NCBI GenBank assembly: GCA_025618425.1
Contig: CM046844.1
Location: 12,016,058-12,080,057 of the forward strand
Origin: Heliocidaris tuberculata
Lineage: Eukaryota > Echinodermata > Echinoidea > Camarodonta > Echinometridae
DNA length: 64,000 bases
Direction: 5' to 3'
The position numbers were made by a program, and so were the translations under genes. The stretch's first letter is position 1. Each line of letters begins with the position of its first letter. Positions 23,711 through 36,805 of this stretch are shown in pieces. The notes under the pieces are model-generated. The model saw nothing but the letters and a program-made list of their open reading frames with translations, ran no database searches and was not told where the DNA came from.

Positions 23711-24304
23711 CGGGGGGGGGGGGGGGGGGGTATGTCTCATTGGGGCTTGTACGGCATCCGCGTTCATGAAAACGAGTAAAAAGGGTTGTTTTTCACCACC
23801 AGACGGGTAACCGGGGGATCTCGTTTAGGGTATCAAAACAGGAAAATTCTGAAAAAGGGTATCAAATTCACTAATAGAGATGAGAAAAGATCCTCGAAAA
23901 GGGTAGGAAAATTGACACGGTACATTCGGAAGCCGGCCAGGAGCAGTGTATCTGAAAATACACGATTAAAGGAATTCAAAGAGGTTCTTCTATTTTTTCA
24001 CTGATCATGGAAAACATTCTGAAATGTGTTCCGAATTAAGGCATATTCGTCTTTAACTCTTCCTTTTTGACCAAAAAAGGGCCAATAAGAACCAATCCTC
24101 GACCAGGTAGGGTAGGCCTACAAATATATATGCAACATCTAAAAAAAAATCCCTCTTAAGGATCTAAAAATATTTTTAAAAATACGGGTTTCTCTGATAA
24201 AAAAACTCGACTTTAATAAATCCTCGTTTAGGGTGCTTTTCAGAAAGTCATGGGCGCGAATGCCGTACAGGCCTCAATTATCGAGCCCCCCCCCCCCCCC
24301 CCAC
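23711..24304. mobile_element. Inverted-end element bounded by poly-G and poly-C
   Basis: After a poly-G run, TTGTACGGCATCCGCGTTCATG is mirrored at the right by CATGGGCGCGAATGCCGTACAG, followed by a poly-C run. The interior has diverged AAAAGGGTATCAAA-like blocks and TCGTTTAGGGT at both ends. It is likely a non-autonomous DNA element. The exact borders are lost in the homopolymers. Confidence 0.65.
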
Positions 24305-24570
24305 CCCCACCCCCGCGGCCCCCGCGGGCTTTACACAAAAAACACCACATAAACAAAACATAAATACAAAAAAAAAACCACATAAACATTACACCATCAC
24401 ATAAACATGATAAAACAAAAAAAGGGAGAGGCTGAGAAAGAAAGAAGGATAGGAATATAAGAATGACACTAATTTTTTTTTTTTTTTTTTTTTTTTTAAT
24501 TAAAAAAAAAGTTCTAAAAGGGGAAAAGTAGGTACGGGTACCAAATCAGGAATCCGGTACTCGGATCAGG

Positions 24571-24707
24571 GGGGCGTTTCATGAAAGAACTTGTCGGATA
24601 TTTTATCCGACAAATTTGCTTTCAGCCATTCAGATGCAAGGATTTCAGTAGCTTATAACAGTTGTCGGATAAAATATCCGACAACTTCCTTTCATGAAAC
24701 GCTCCCC
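24571..24707. mobile_element. GGGGAGCGTTTCAT palindromic MITE, copy 2
   Basis: Same family as 15774-15911, with ATTTTATCCGACAA arms and the conserved centre CAGATGCAAGGATTTCAGTA. Confidence 0.9.
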
Positions 24708-27385
24708 AGGAAGCAGTATTCTCCATAAAATAAACAATACCGGGAGTACCGTACGTACGGTATACGCAACGCACGCTGTAGATAGATCAAGCCCCTAAAG
24801 CGGCCGCCATTACACTGTAACATTTGGCCACGATTTGAACGCGCCCGAAGCCCCTATGCATTATTCATTTTGTAAGATGCTCCCTACCGCGTATATGCTT
24901 TACACACAAATAAAATAAAAATGTGGATCAGTGTCACGCATGCGCATTAAGAAAGGTCAATTCCGCTTAATTTATTCATTTATGCTAATGTATTCATCAC
25001 TTGGCTAATGACGGCGCATCGATAATTGACAAATGGGCGTCATTCATATGGTGTCATTAAATCTTTATGATAATTAGGTCACAACATGTGATTTTCAGCA
25101 CAAAAGGGTCGAGTTGTACATGTACCGTAGTTATAAGAAGATAAATACATGTTGTTGATATTTATCACATCTCACGAATTAAGAGAAAAACTTTTACATT
25201 CGTAGTAAGTATTTTTTCAAAGAAATTAATAAATTCACTCTCTTTGACCTGTAGGATGAAGAAGTTATAAAAAAAACGGGGGGGGGGGGGTATGATGGAA
25301 GGCAAAAGTAAGAATAAAATATAAAGTGTAGAGGAAGAGGTATCCTTGGATTTTCTTTGGGGGCAACTTTCGCATTGCTGCCAAGTTAGTAAATGTTATA
25401 GCCTTTTGAACATACCTTTCAAAGAGAATTATGAACCTTGAAAATTCGACCATTTTAACTGACCCGAACTGATTTAATATACTTACACCTTTATTCTTCA
25501 CTTTCTCTCTCTCTTTCTCTCACCCCCCCCCCCCCCCACCCTTCTCTAAGTTCATTTTCACCAAATCTTCTCACTTCCGCCTTTTCTCATCTTCTTTTCT
25601 CCCCCCCCCCCCCCCTCTCTCTCTCTCATACATACACCTCGATCCCACGTCCTGGTTCATTTCAGCCCCCCCCCCCTCCCCCATGGTTCATTTCATTGAT
25701 ATAACGTGAGAGAACTTTTATGTTCACAGAATAATTTTCAATTACAATGTACATGTATATCTTTATTACAATCAAGATTTAAGATGCAATTGTTTACACA
25801 CGTCGAATCAGAAATACGTTTAGATTTTCTCACTTTTTAATACAAATTTTCTTGCATACAGCAATGAGGACAGTCTTCAGAGAAGTTTAGACATTGTCTT
25901 ACTTCTTAATTGTACGTTTAATTATTCTCCTTAAAAAAAAACCTAACATAATTATATAATTTATCTGCAGTCATACCCTCTTTTCATATACTACAATATA
26001 ATAGTTCCAGCGCAGCCGACTTGTCAAGGTCAACTAATATTCTCTTTGAAACTGCTTGAAGGGAGACCCGTATTTTTTTGGTCTTGCCAGCTCTCGAAAA
26101 GTCGCTCAATGGGGGGGGGGGGTGGCGACAAAAAAAAAAATTCCCCAGCCCCTCCAAAATTTCTCTGACAAGGGGGAAAAAAAAAAAAATAAGGTTTTCG
26201 TTCCAGAAATTGGGGGGGGGGGGGGGGGGGCACAATGCATACTTTTCTTCCAAGGCACGGGCCGGATGTGTACTTACATGCATTTTTAAAAAATGAATTT
26301 CAATCTTATTGAATCATACGTTATTAATTTCAATCCCTTTCCAAGAAGTAAATTATTTGAATTACAATTAAAAAATTATTTATCCACTACACCCCACAAA
26401 AGAAGAAATGAGAAAAGAAATAAATGACCATCTAAGTTCCATGTTAAACACACACTAATGACAACAATTTTAATCTTAAAAGCAAAGATAATGCTGATAG
26501 TTCTAAGAAATCTAAATCGAATACAACGTAATTCATCTCCTTTTTAGTTGGTACATGTATATTGCATACTAGTATCATAAATCTAATTATAAAAAGGGGG
26601 GGGGGGAGAAACACACATAGAGATCTAATTCTATAGTTTTAAGTCAAATAAAATGTTGAATAGTATGGATTTTCGCAGTAGATGAATAATAAAATAATAA
26701 TTCACTGACAAATTAATTAATGACAAATTCATAGAATAAGTTAATTAGATTATTAATTTCTTATACACTGCTCTAGCACTGCTTATCTTAATATCATAAG
26801 GGGCCCTGTAATCTCACTAGGCTACATAGAAGAGGAAGACCTTACATAACGAGCTACTACAAAAATGGCTGCATGTGACTACAACATTTGACATGGGGAG
26901 GGGGTGGATAAGATGGTTAAGATATAATTGAAGAACTTTAAAATCCTCTTCAGTCATTCTAATTATGCATATTATACTTGAATCCAGGTATGGTTTTAAT
27001 ATGATGTTGATCAAAGCAGGGAGCTTAATAAGGCGGCTATTTCACTGACGAGCTGAAGTAGAAATCCATGTCTGTTGAAAGAAAAGAAAGATTTTAGAAA
27101 ATAGAATCCATTGTGTATTTGATAATTAAACAAGCAAAAATTAGAATTTAAAAAAATACAGAAATTTAGAGCTTCCTATTAACACAGTTAACAGTGACTC
27201 TTTATATAAAATAGAATAATAAGTGGGAATTCTCGAAAAGTATTAAAAGAGGAAAAAAGTTTGTCCAGTTGGACACATAAAATTTTCAAGGCTAGTCAAA
27301 AGAAACCAAATTAGTAAGGTCTCAAGAAAATTGTTTATGTAAAAAAAAAAGTGTACCTAGATTGTATTGAGATACTAATAACAAC

Positions 27386-27551
27386 CAGTGGCGTCGATTA
27401 TGGGGTGGCAAGTGGGCAGTTGCCCCCCCCCCCCCTTCAACAAATTCTATAATTTTCCCTGCTTCACGTAACCATGGAGAAGCTGGTATTTAAGAGGCAT
27501 TGAAAAAATCATGAAGAGTACTATTAGGCTGTTCTGCACCTAGTGGCGGAT

Positions 27552-27592
<41 letters not shown>

Positions 27593-27761
27593 GGTCCCCC
27601 TCCCCTGGGACCAAAAAGGGGCCCAAAAATGCTGAGGACCTTTTTTTTTTTTTGCTTGTCAAAATTGTTTGTTAATATTGAGCCCCCTCCCTCAAGAAAT
27701 CCTGGATCTGCCACTGTCTGCACCCCCCCCCCCCCCATTGAAAAACAAATCAACGCCCCTG
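27386..27761. mobile_element. hAT MITE (outer), hosting a nested hAT MITE
   Basis: The left end is CAGTGGCGTCGA and the right end CAACGCCCCTG. The flanks are ATAACAAC (27378-27385) and ATAGCAAC (27762-27769), 7 of 8 matching. The element is interrupted by 27541-27716. Confidence 0.85.
27541..27716. mobile_element. Nested hAT MITE with perfect 8-bp duplication TCTGCACC
   Basis: The ends are TAGTGGCGGATCCGG and GGATCTGCCACTG. TCTGCACC flanks both sides (27533-27540 and 27717-27724). The interior holds a poly-G run of more than 30 bases followed by C-rich and T-rich tracts. Confidence 0.93.
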
Positions 27762-28410
27762 ATAGCAACCTACCATGCAAAACTGGAGCAGCTAAGTATT
27801 TATTTGTTCCTCTCAGAATTTGTCTTCATTCTCAGTGGGTAAGCCTTCATCTTCATCATCATCATCTGTAATAGATGAAGTAGAGAAGCATTATCCTGTA
27901 TTAAGAAAAAAAATAGTAATAATAATGATAATAAGATAAAAATAATAATAAATGATATTATCAATAACATAAGTTCATCCATCTTATTTGGTTTGTTTCT
28001 ATTTGCAGGAATTAATGAAATGTTTAATATAATTAATAAGGGGACTAAAAATTTTATTTATACGTACATCACACTGAGCATCCCCTAAAGATCTCATAAT
28101 TGATTTTCAAAGACACTAAAAAAGCTGATGTAATACTACACTTAAGAAAACAGATCTCAGTGGTGGATAAAGAAAAAGGACAAATGAAATGTTTATTCTC
28201 TCTCTCTCAAAAAAAATATGATGACTTTTTGCTGCTGATGTTTTGGTTGGACAATGTAAACTAAAAACTGTCTCTCCTTATTGTGAACACATCACCCCCC
28301 CCCCCCCTCCCCCCCACCAAGTAAACTGAACCTGGATGTATACACTACCACTACCAGACCTATAATTTTAAGCTGTAATAGGTCTAGGTCTAGGTCTAAC
28401 TAGACCGAAA

Positions 28411-28789
28411 ATTCTGTCTCTCGTTCGTTAGCCTCTTCACTTAGAATAAGCGGGCCGTTCGATCTACTGTGCAAACCGACCACACGTACACCGACTACAC
28501 AACGGCTGCAAGATTTTCAAATGGAGAATACCTTGGGCCCTGAATTACCTGAAAAAGGAGTATTAAACAGATTACACAGACAAATTGGTAAGTTGAACAG
28601 ATTCTTGAAGTAGGAGTAGAGCCTAGGGCCTAGGCCTAATCATTTTAATCATATATGCATGAGGAAAAATAAAATTATAGCGATTTTTCCAACTACGTCG
28701 GCGTGTAGTCGGTTTGCAAAGGAGATCAAATGGCCCGCTTCTGTCTCTAAGTGAAGAGGCTAACAACGAGAGACAGAATTTTCGGTCTA
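28411..28789. repeat. Foldback with ~95-bp arms
   Basis: The left arm begins TAGACCGAAAATTCTGTCTC and the right arm is its inverse, ending at 28789. The arms share GCCTCTTCACTTA, GCGGGCC and GCAAACCGAC blocks. They enclose about 190 bp of unique sequence holding a short ATG frame with a splice donor. Confidence 0.85.
28521..28587 (+). CDS. Candidate first coding exon (unplaced, speculative)
   Basis: An ATG opens MENTLGPELPEKGVLNRLHR-QI, followed directly by a strong donor (G/GTAAGT) at 28588. The composition looks protein-like and is not repetitive, but no following exon could be linked and the family is not recognised. It lies inside the foldback, so a chance frame is quite possible. Confidence 0.2.
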
Positions 28790-29110
28790 AGTTCTAACTA
28801 CATGTAGTTAGGTCTAGACCTACCTACCTGTTTATTTTTGACGTCTCATCAAAGTCCGCTTCATCCGGCACCTACAACAGTTGTTGAGTTGTGCAAGTAC
28901 GCAGACGTCTATTAGGCTTTAAAGCCTCTAGATCTTCCAGTAGATCAGCCACAAGTTAGTTCCTCGCCATGTTATTATCTGAGGGAAATCAAAGACATGA
29001 TGAGACTAATAGTAATGAATGCGATACTGAAACAAAGGCCATCCCACTATTAATTATTGCCTGGGTTTTGATTCTGGTCTAGAATCAAGACTAAATATGA
29101 ATATGACCCC

Positions 29111-29149
<39 letters not shown>

Positions 29150-30870
29150 GAAATGAAAATAAAACATCATGTTTGCCTTGGCTTTGGTCATGGCTCAAGT
29201 TTAGAAAAAAAAAGGGGGCCAAAGCCTATCTTAACGTTAGTAGATCCAGAACCACTGCGTTAAACTTAAAATTACAACCCGGCATTTATAGCAAACTGTG
29301 TAACATTTAGATCTACTCAAAGTAGACCTGGACCTGGGCGGGGACCTGGACTGGTCTCTGGAAAAAATATCAACATGGAACCCCCTCCTCATTCTAAATT
29401 AGAAAATAAAAAATATTTTAAAAATCCACACAAGAAAGCCTACACTTCCTACAGAGTGTAGATTAGTACAGAATCAATTAGAAAGGGCCTCACCTGGGCC
29501 CTTTGTCTTCCAGAAATTAACAACAGGGTCTATGCGTTTACATCTAACTTAGATAACCAAATCATTGACGGTCTACAGACTAAGTTCGATCTATTTAGAG
29601 GTTTACCAAATCTTTCAGCTATTGTCATCTCTCTAATTCACTAATCATCTATCGAAACGTATCGAGATAGCCCCGCCCGAAAGTCCGGGTAAGCCGTCAC
29701 AAGTGACAGGGTGGTAAGGGAAATCCAGCTGCAACGTTAGCTCATGACGATGAAAATTGTTTTGAAAGTTCGAGAGTAGATTACACATTGTTTCATGACA
29801 TACAGCTCTGTAGAATCCCATCAAAATGTAGAGGAATTGAAACAGATTACTCACAGTGGCAGAACTTGTTCTAAATATATTCTAATTTTCGAAAATTAAG
29901 CATAAATACATGTGTACTCACCTCTAAACTTTCCACAACTTGTTTTTTACTTTGTGCGGTGACGTAAAATTGACAGCGGAAGTGACGAAAAGAGGTCAAA
30001 TCATTCCTTTTGAAGAACATTCATATTCATAAGGTCCGGTCCAATCAAAGTTTGATAAATCGGAGTATGCAAAACAAAAATGAATAATGCATAAGGTGTT
30101 TCTCGATACTTCTCGATATTTTTTGGTATCGGGGGCTTCGGGAAAAATGAAATGTTACCAAATGGGCGGAGCCTAAATACGCTTAAATACGCTTAGACTG
30201 AATGGTGACGCTGCAGCTTATATGCAAATGAGGCAATCCGCGCGTGCTACCTTTCCGTCTATAAGTTTTAATTTGTCTATGAGATAGATCTACTTATATA
30301 TCCGGATATCCGAGTGCGCGATTAATTGTGCATGTCCTTGTGTCTGTGTTTGTGATGGTGATTCATGCAGCGTTCCCTAACAACGGAACCCAACGTTTTT
30401 TTAAGTGGTGGTTAGTATGGAATGATATATTTTGTCTAATTTTCATATGATTGATTCATGATCATTTTATTCATATTGTTGTATGTGTTTTATTGTTCAA
30501 AGGATTGTGTTAATTGTCGAAAATCAACTCTGAAAATGCGCCATAGTCCCATATGCTAGTTTATATGTGCACAGTTGGGTACCCGAGACGTCTTCGCGTC
30601 ACGGAGTCGAGAGCCTACCCACTCACGGGACCATCCCTTTATGGGGCTGTGTCAATTTTGGCCTGTCACGACCTCTAAGTTGAAGAGGTAAAAACACCAA
30701 TATAATCTGCAAAATTTTGAGAAAATACTTCCTTCTAATATATTTTAGAATGATAGAATATCTAATTTCATGAATTTCATGCCATATCCTTGGCTTTGAT
30801 CACTCATCATGGGCCCTTGCCTATTATGCCTATGTGGGACTGTGTCCAACATTCACTGTTGCAGCAGACA

Positions 30871-32465
30871 GGGGCCTGTTTCTCGAAACCAACGACAAGA
30901 CAGTCATAACTTTATCCGCCAACTACGGAGATGTCCATGATCTTCCTAAACTGTTTCACGAAGAGCTAACTAGCTAGACATCTCGTGATATCGATACTAT
31001 CGGCGAGAATAGGAGCCGACACGTAGCCTTGGTTGCAATTACACTATATTTTTAAAAGCTAAATTTAACTCAACTGCAAATATTTGAATGAATTAGGGAA
31101 TAAAAGAAAATAGAAAATCTAGAAGGGTATAATAGATGCCAAATAATTTTTTAATTATGTAAATTACATGATGGATTCGCTTGTAAAATGAAAAATATGA
31201 GTGATTGATTTCATGATCGGTGAGCCAGTTTTACGTTGGATAGGTACCCCCCGGATGTCGTGATTTGATAGTTTATAAAAATAAACCCATATATTTTCAT
31301 TGTAATAGTAATATGCTTTGAATGTTTTACATAATGTTTTTGGGCTTGAGTATGATATGGAAATTACAAAAATATTCATATTATAAGTTTAAACACGTAT
31401 ATTTCAAAGTATTCATTTTAAAAATCGTTGATATAATCTCTGTTTACACTGATATGGGTCTGAAAACCAGAGAATATGCCGTTGACTATGGCTTGCCTAT
31501 CGTCGGATTTTAGTTCACCAAAGAAATCTTTATAGAAATCATTTACGAAGATCGCCCAATTATTTGTTTTCACACAAAAAGCACTCTTGTAATTATTATA
31601 TAAGACCTATAACATGTGATTTTCAAATTTATTATGGTAGCACGTCATTTTTCATGCTAATTGATCAGATATGAAGGACCCATATCGTAAAATAGCTTTC
31701 CAATCAGAAGTCAAGAGACTTACTGAATTCATTTTGACATAAAACATACCTAGCAACAGTTATGAATTTATATTTTTTCTAGATTATAATACTTCCCAAG
31801 TTTCCATTGCTTATCAGTAAGGCTTGTATTTTTTTCTTGCCCAATGTTTATTTGTCAATAGTTTTTTTTTTTCCCCGCCAGTTTCCAATGATGGGATTAA
31901 TTTGACAAGTTTTGGTTTAACTTTTTTTTCTTCAAATCCCACATTTTGATACAGGCCTATCTCCTGTCAGTCTATTAATGTTATCGTTTTTATTATGGTT
32001 TTCTTTTTCATTTGAAAAAAAAGTTCCTTTCATATTGAAATGACCTCAATTAGAATGTTGTTTGTTTGTTTGTGTTTTTTTTTATCCATTAGAATGTGGA
32101 AAGAGTGTTGATTCACAAGAGTTAAGTGGAGACAAGCCTTGAACAAAAACACTATGTATTTTATATAATTTTCATAATATAAACATGGATAAATTCCAGA
32201 TAAAGTGAATGCGTAGAAAGAGTTGCATAGAAGTATGTAGTGTCACTTTTTGCCTACCATAATCTACCCAATAAATAACATGTGATGGCGCTGTACGTCG
32301 ACTAAAAAAGATATGACAGGGTTGGAGGCGTCATAAGTCCTTAGTCAGGAAGTTGTCATGCATCTTGGTAAAGACGGCTTCGTGAAACACGTAGCGGACA
32401 ACTAGAGAACTAGCGCTGACTTAGTTAAGAACTTAGACATATGACGGTTTCGAGAAACAGGCCCC
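30871..32465. mobile_element. 1.6-kb non-autonomous element with GGGGCCTGTTTCTCGAAACC ends
   Basis: The first 20 bp are GGGGCCTGTTTCTCGAAACC and the last 20 bp are the exact inverse. A subterminal GTTTCACGAAG block is also mirrored. The interior is AT-rich without a transposase. It is itself bracketed by a second inverted pair (30786-30866 and 32693-32761), so the insertion may be nested. Confidence 0.8.
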
Positions 32466-33045
32466 AGGTGAATAGGCTTCAATAGCTTTTGTGTGTATCA
32501 GCAGGCCTTTTGCCAAATTCCAGTCTTGATCATTCATACATGAGAGGAAATAATTATTTAAAATTTCATTTTCAATTCTGAATCCCCAAATTGGTGGCAC
32601 AGTAAGAGTTGAAGAATCCCTGAATCAGGTAATCTAGCAAATTTAAGAAACTTAAATCCTGCTTAAGTTAGAGCAATTTTGTTGTCTGTTTTTGACTGCT
32701 GCAACAGTGAATGTTGTACTTGTACACAGTCCCACATAGGCAAGGGCCTATGAGTGATTGAAGGTACAAAGTGCAAGGTTATCTCCAATAACCTCGCGTA
32801 AGAGCCTGCCATTCCTACGGCTACGCCTGCATGAATCTATCTAGACATGCTGGACAGAAACATCTTGTCTGTTTGGAGGAGTTTTATAACATTTTTTGAC
32901 TTTTGAGGCTCTCCTCCAAGTTTTTCCTTTGTCTTTCTGTATTTTCTTAAGTTCTCTTTTGTTTCTAAATTTGATCCTTTATCTTCCCTTTCTTCCTTTT
33001 CTTATCCTATTCTTTATGCATGTTATGTTGTCCTAACAGTAACAA

Positions 33046-33143
33046 TCGGCACTAATTTACTTTCGCACCGGGTACCCGACCCTAACCCTAACCCTAACCC
33101 TCACCTACCCGGCCATGCCGTTGTGAAAGTAAGTTGGCACCTA
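33046..33143. repeat. Short telomere-like CCCTAA run inside a weak foldback
   Basis: About three and a half CCCTAA units occur at 33079-33103. Both sides carry inverted TTTACTTTCGCACCGG / GTGAAAGTAAGTTGGCAC-like arms. It is too short to be a relic of a telomere fusion. Confidence 0.6.
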
Positions 33144-34634
33144 AGCCCTAACAATCTAACTTTAGATTCTAGATTCTAGAGGTCTACATCATCTTTTTCC
33201 TATCTTATCCTGTGTTTCGATCCTTCAATCTTCTCTTTTTGTTTTTTCTCATCCTTTTTGTTTTTTAATCATCTTCACTTTCAATATTTTCTCGTGTTCT
33301 TTGTCATTATGATCGTTCTATTAATTCTCTTTCTATCTCTTCTTACCGGTATATGTTATCCTTTGTTTTTTATGCTTCTTTAAAGTTCTAACTTTTCTTC
33401 TATCATCGTCTTTGTAGTCTATGTTTCCTGTTTGATTATTCTTTGTTTGTATCCTTCCTTCATCTTTTCTTTCTAATCTGTTTCTAATTAGATCTATGTA
33501 TTCATTTGTTTTTCCTTCCTTCATCTTTTCTTAGATCATTCCTTATTTTCTTGTATTACACTTTCTATCTTCGTGCTAATCTTTATTCTCCTTCTCTCAT
33601 CTGCCCTTTTCTCATTTTGCTTATGTAGTTGTATATTATTCTATGATTTTCTTCTATTTCTATAATTTCTCATGTATAAATTTCTTTTTTTCTGGATAGA
33701 TCTTGAACTGGAGAATGTGTTAAAACACATAAAGACAATTTCGAACCTCATGTTCAATCTTTTACATTAAAGTTGCCAGTTTCTTCCTTTCAATGATAGA
33801 TTATTGAACAGATGATACATGTACATAATATCCTCATGGCCTCAACAATAGGAACAAGATTTTCATGTAATTTTACATGACCTTGATTTTAAAAAAGAAT
33901 ATTAAAAATTGATATAGATTTGAAAAATCAGGACTAAATCAATAAATCTGATTTCTATTTATTTTGACTAAAAATATTATTATTATTTATTACTTAAACT
34001 GCACTTTTCCCATAAGGCCTAAAGTGCTTACAATAAATTCAATTACAAATACTTGAATTACAATTGTTAAATTGTGATTTTTTCCAACCTTGTCAATCTA
34101 TTCACTTTTCAAAATGTTTTTACAGTGAGAGTATAATCACTAAGTAGTTACAAGGACTATGTGATTAGTATTATTGTAATATTGATTTTTATTATTATTA
34201 CCTGTAAATAAACTCGCTCATTACCTGTAAATAAACTTGATGTCATGAGTTATCTCTGTAGACAGCTCTATCAAGTTTATAGTCTAGTCGACTCTTCCAA
34301 AATGGTTTGGATTCAAGCAAAAATAGTGATATATCTGTAGGGTCATGGACACAGATTGATAACGGAACCATCCCTATGTAGGGCTGTGTCAATTTCAGCA
34401 GCAGTTGACCTCTAAGTTCAAGAGGTAAAAACACCAGATTAATGATAATAATAATTATTAAACATTTTTATATAGCGCATAACACATAGGCAAATTTGCA
34501 TGTCTCTATGCACTTTAAGAATAGAAAATGAGAAGTTTATACAAGAAAAGAACAAAAAATTAATATGGTATATGCATAATTCTAGGAAAATCATTCCTTT
34601 TTGCATTCTATGGTAAAATATCTTATGTCCAGAC

Positions 34635-34923
34635 CAGGGGCGGCGCCAGGGTATTTTGATAGGAGGGGCAAGACGACCTAAAGATGACATCATATTTTTT
34701 CTCCATTAAATAACAGGGGTAATATAGAGTTATATGTTTAAGACCACTCTTTTTAATACTCCTCTTTCTTCTTTCTTCCCTTTTCTTCCCTTTTCTTCCC
34801 TTTTCTTCCTCCTTTTCTTCTTTTTTCTTCTTTTTTTTTTCTTTTTTCACTACTTAAAAAATCATAGGGGGGGGTCGCCCCCTCTGCCCCCCCCCCCTGT
34901 AGCGCTGCCCCTGGTCCAGACAA
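34635..34923. mobile_element. hAT MITE with perfect 8-bp duplication GTCCAGAC
   Basis: The ends are CAGGGGCGGCGCCAGGG and GTAGCGCTGCCCCTG. GTCCAGAC flanks both sides (34627-34634 and 34924-34931). The sequence is the reverse of 16116-16384 with a longer pyrimidine tract. The poly-Lys/Glu and poly-Phe frames here are repeat artefacts. Confidence 0.95.
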
Positions 34924-35109
34924 TACCTTCATTTGGATCTCTATCACTGTGATAAAGTGAAATTTCAGGCAAAATTTGTCTTGCGATCTTGCTCTTTTAA
35001 AACTCTTATATGAGATTGAGAATGCACACACGCCTATGGGAGGCAATGCCGATGGAACAAAGGTACATGTATGGTGTGCTAGGTTATCTATAAATAACCT
35101 CACATATAT

Positions 35110-36420
35110 GGGGCGCCAATAAGGTCAAAATTAAGAATTTTTAAAATCAATTAATAATTGTAAAAACTATCATTTTACATTAATTATTAATCCTTAATAT
35201 TAACAATCAATAATATGAACAATCAATCAATAATATTAACAATCAATCAATAATATGAACCAGCAATCAATATTAACAATCAATAATATGAACAATCAAT
35301 AATATGAACAAACAATAATATTAATCAATAATATTAACAATCAATCAATAATATGAACAATCAATAACTAACATTAGCAATCATGCCAATCAATAAAATT
35401 AAAATTAACGAACTTGTTTTTGTAACAAAGCTATAATTTGTGAACGGACATACTTCCTCCTGAACTAACGTTTAATTTCTGAAACTATTATAGGACATAC
35501 ATAAACCTTTAAACTTTTTTGTAATGAAGCTGTATTTTGTAAACTAAATTGAGCTATGCCCTCACCGTTGACTTGTATTTAGTTAATTAGTTTTCAGTTT
35601 GTCGTTAGTTTCTAAATTTTTACGTTAGTTCAAAAGGAAGCCCTCACCATTGACTTGTTTTTAGTTAATTAGATTTCAGTTTGTCGTTAGTTTCTAAATT
35701 TTTACGTTAGTTCAAAAGGAAGTGGATTGGTTCGCAAGTTCGCAAGAGAGCTTAGCCCTCACCGTTGACTTGTATTTAGTTTATTAGTTTTCAGTTTGTC
35801 GTTAGTTTCTAAAATTTTACGTTGGTTCAAAAGGAAGTGGATTGGTTCACAAGTATTTACGTACGTTTTTCAACCAATAGATAGGTTTGAATAAACGTTT
35901 GCTCTTTCATTTAAACAATAATATTGTTTTTGTTCTGTTTCTGTTGCTTCACTTTCTTTTACTTTCGAAATTTAACGTTAGTTTACAAAATATAGCTTCA
36001 TTACAAAAAAGTTTAAAGGTTTATGTATGTCCTATAATAGTTTCAGAAATTAAACGTTAGTTCAGGAGGAAGTATGTCCGTTCACAAATTATAGCTTTGT
36101 TACAAAGACAAGTTCGTTAATTTTGTTAATATTATTGATTGTTAATATTAGTGATTGATTGTTCATATTATTGATTGATTGTTAATATTATTGATTGATT
36201 GTTCATATTATTGATTGATTGTTAGTGATTGGTTGTTCATATTATTGATTGTTAATATTATGGATTGTTCATATTATTGATTGATTGTTCATATTATTGA
36301 TTGATTGTTAGTATTATTGATTGATTGTTAATATTAAGGATTAATTATTTATGTAAAATGATAGTTTTTAAAATTATTAATTGATTTGAAAATTCTTAAT
36401 TTTGACCTTATTGGCGCCCC
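35110..36420. mobile_element. 1.3-kb foldback element just upstream of the STAND gene
   Basis: The ends are GGGGCGCCAATAAGGTCAAA and its inverse. Each arm carries a CAATCAATAATATGAA-type minisatellite (or its inverse) and a mirrored block with GACATACTTCCTCCTGAACT. The centre holds three tandem units beginning GCCCTCACCGTTGACTTG. The right end is 193 bp before the STAND gene ATG, so it probably overlaps or replaces promoter DNA. Confidence 0.88.
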
Positions 36421-36613
36421 ATACACATATGTGTCAGTGGATGCGGATATGATTGTCTTCTTAATGCTTTTGTGATGTAGATCTGGAGTCAGTCTTCTAA
36501 AGATAGATACCCATTAAATGCAGGTCTTTTCTCCCTACACAACTGTTTTAAAGGGCCCATGCAGACTGTAATATAATTACAGAGGCAAGTGAGAGTGAAT
36601 ACCACAAGTCAGC

Positions 36614-36805
36614 ATGGGATGTGGGTCTTCGCGCAGCTTCCCGTACGAGGTCAGTCAGCAATGGGAATCCGTAGAGAGAACAATAGAGTCAAGGGGTCGG
36701 CAAAACAGGATCACCATTAGGCGGTCGGGCTGGAAGACGGTGAGAGTATTTGTGTCGTCCACATTCCGTGACTTCCATTCAGAGAGGGACGTCTTGGTCA
36801 AGGAG
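36614..36805 (+). CDS. STAND gene exon 1 (res. 1-64)
   Basis: This exon encodes the MGCGSSRS acylation motif, a basic linker, and the start of DUF4062 (VRVFVSSTFRDFHSERDVLV, 43-62). The donor is GAG/GTAATG, phase 0. An in-frame TGA 18 nt upstream fixes the start. Confidence 0.9.

Larger units (their letters stand above)
16925..36613. other. Intergenic region between two divergent genes
   Basis: About 19.7 kb separate the FReD start (transcribed left) from the STAND gene start (transcribed right). Apart from one short candidate first exon at 28521-28587, no coding exon could be supported. The region is dominated by MITEs, foldbacks, tRNA-like fragments and simple repeats, listed separately. 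AT-rich stretches near 19700-20580, 24800-27380, 29150-30600 and 33150-34600 hold nothing I recognise. It may include promoters of both genes; none is defined by a clear motif. Confidence 0.6.

Noticed and set aside
29645..29854. 69-codon open frame on the minus strand
   Set aside because: It begins with GTG and not ATG, shows no family features, and the start overlaps a donor-like GTGAGT. No partner exons found.
35200..35400. Regular CAATCAATAATATGAA repeats resembling a repeat-spacer array
   Set aside because: They are a minisatellite forming one arm of a foldback, with the inverse in the other arm.
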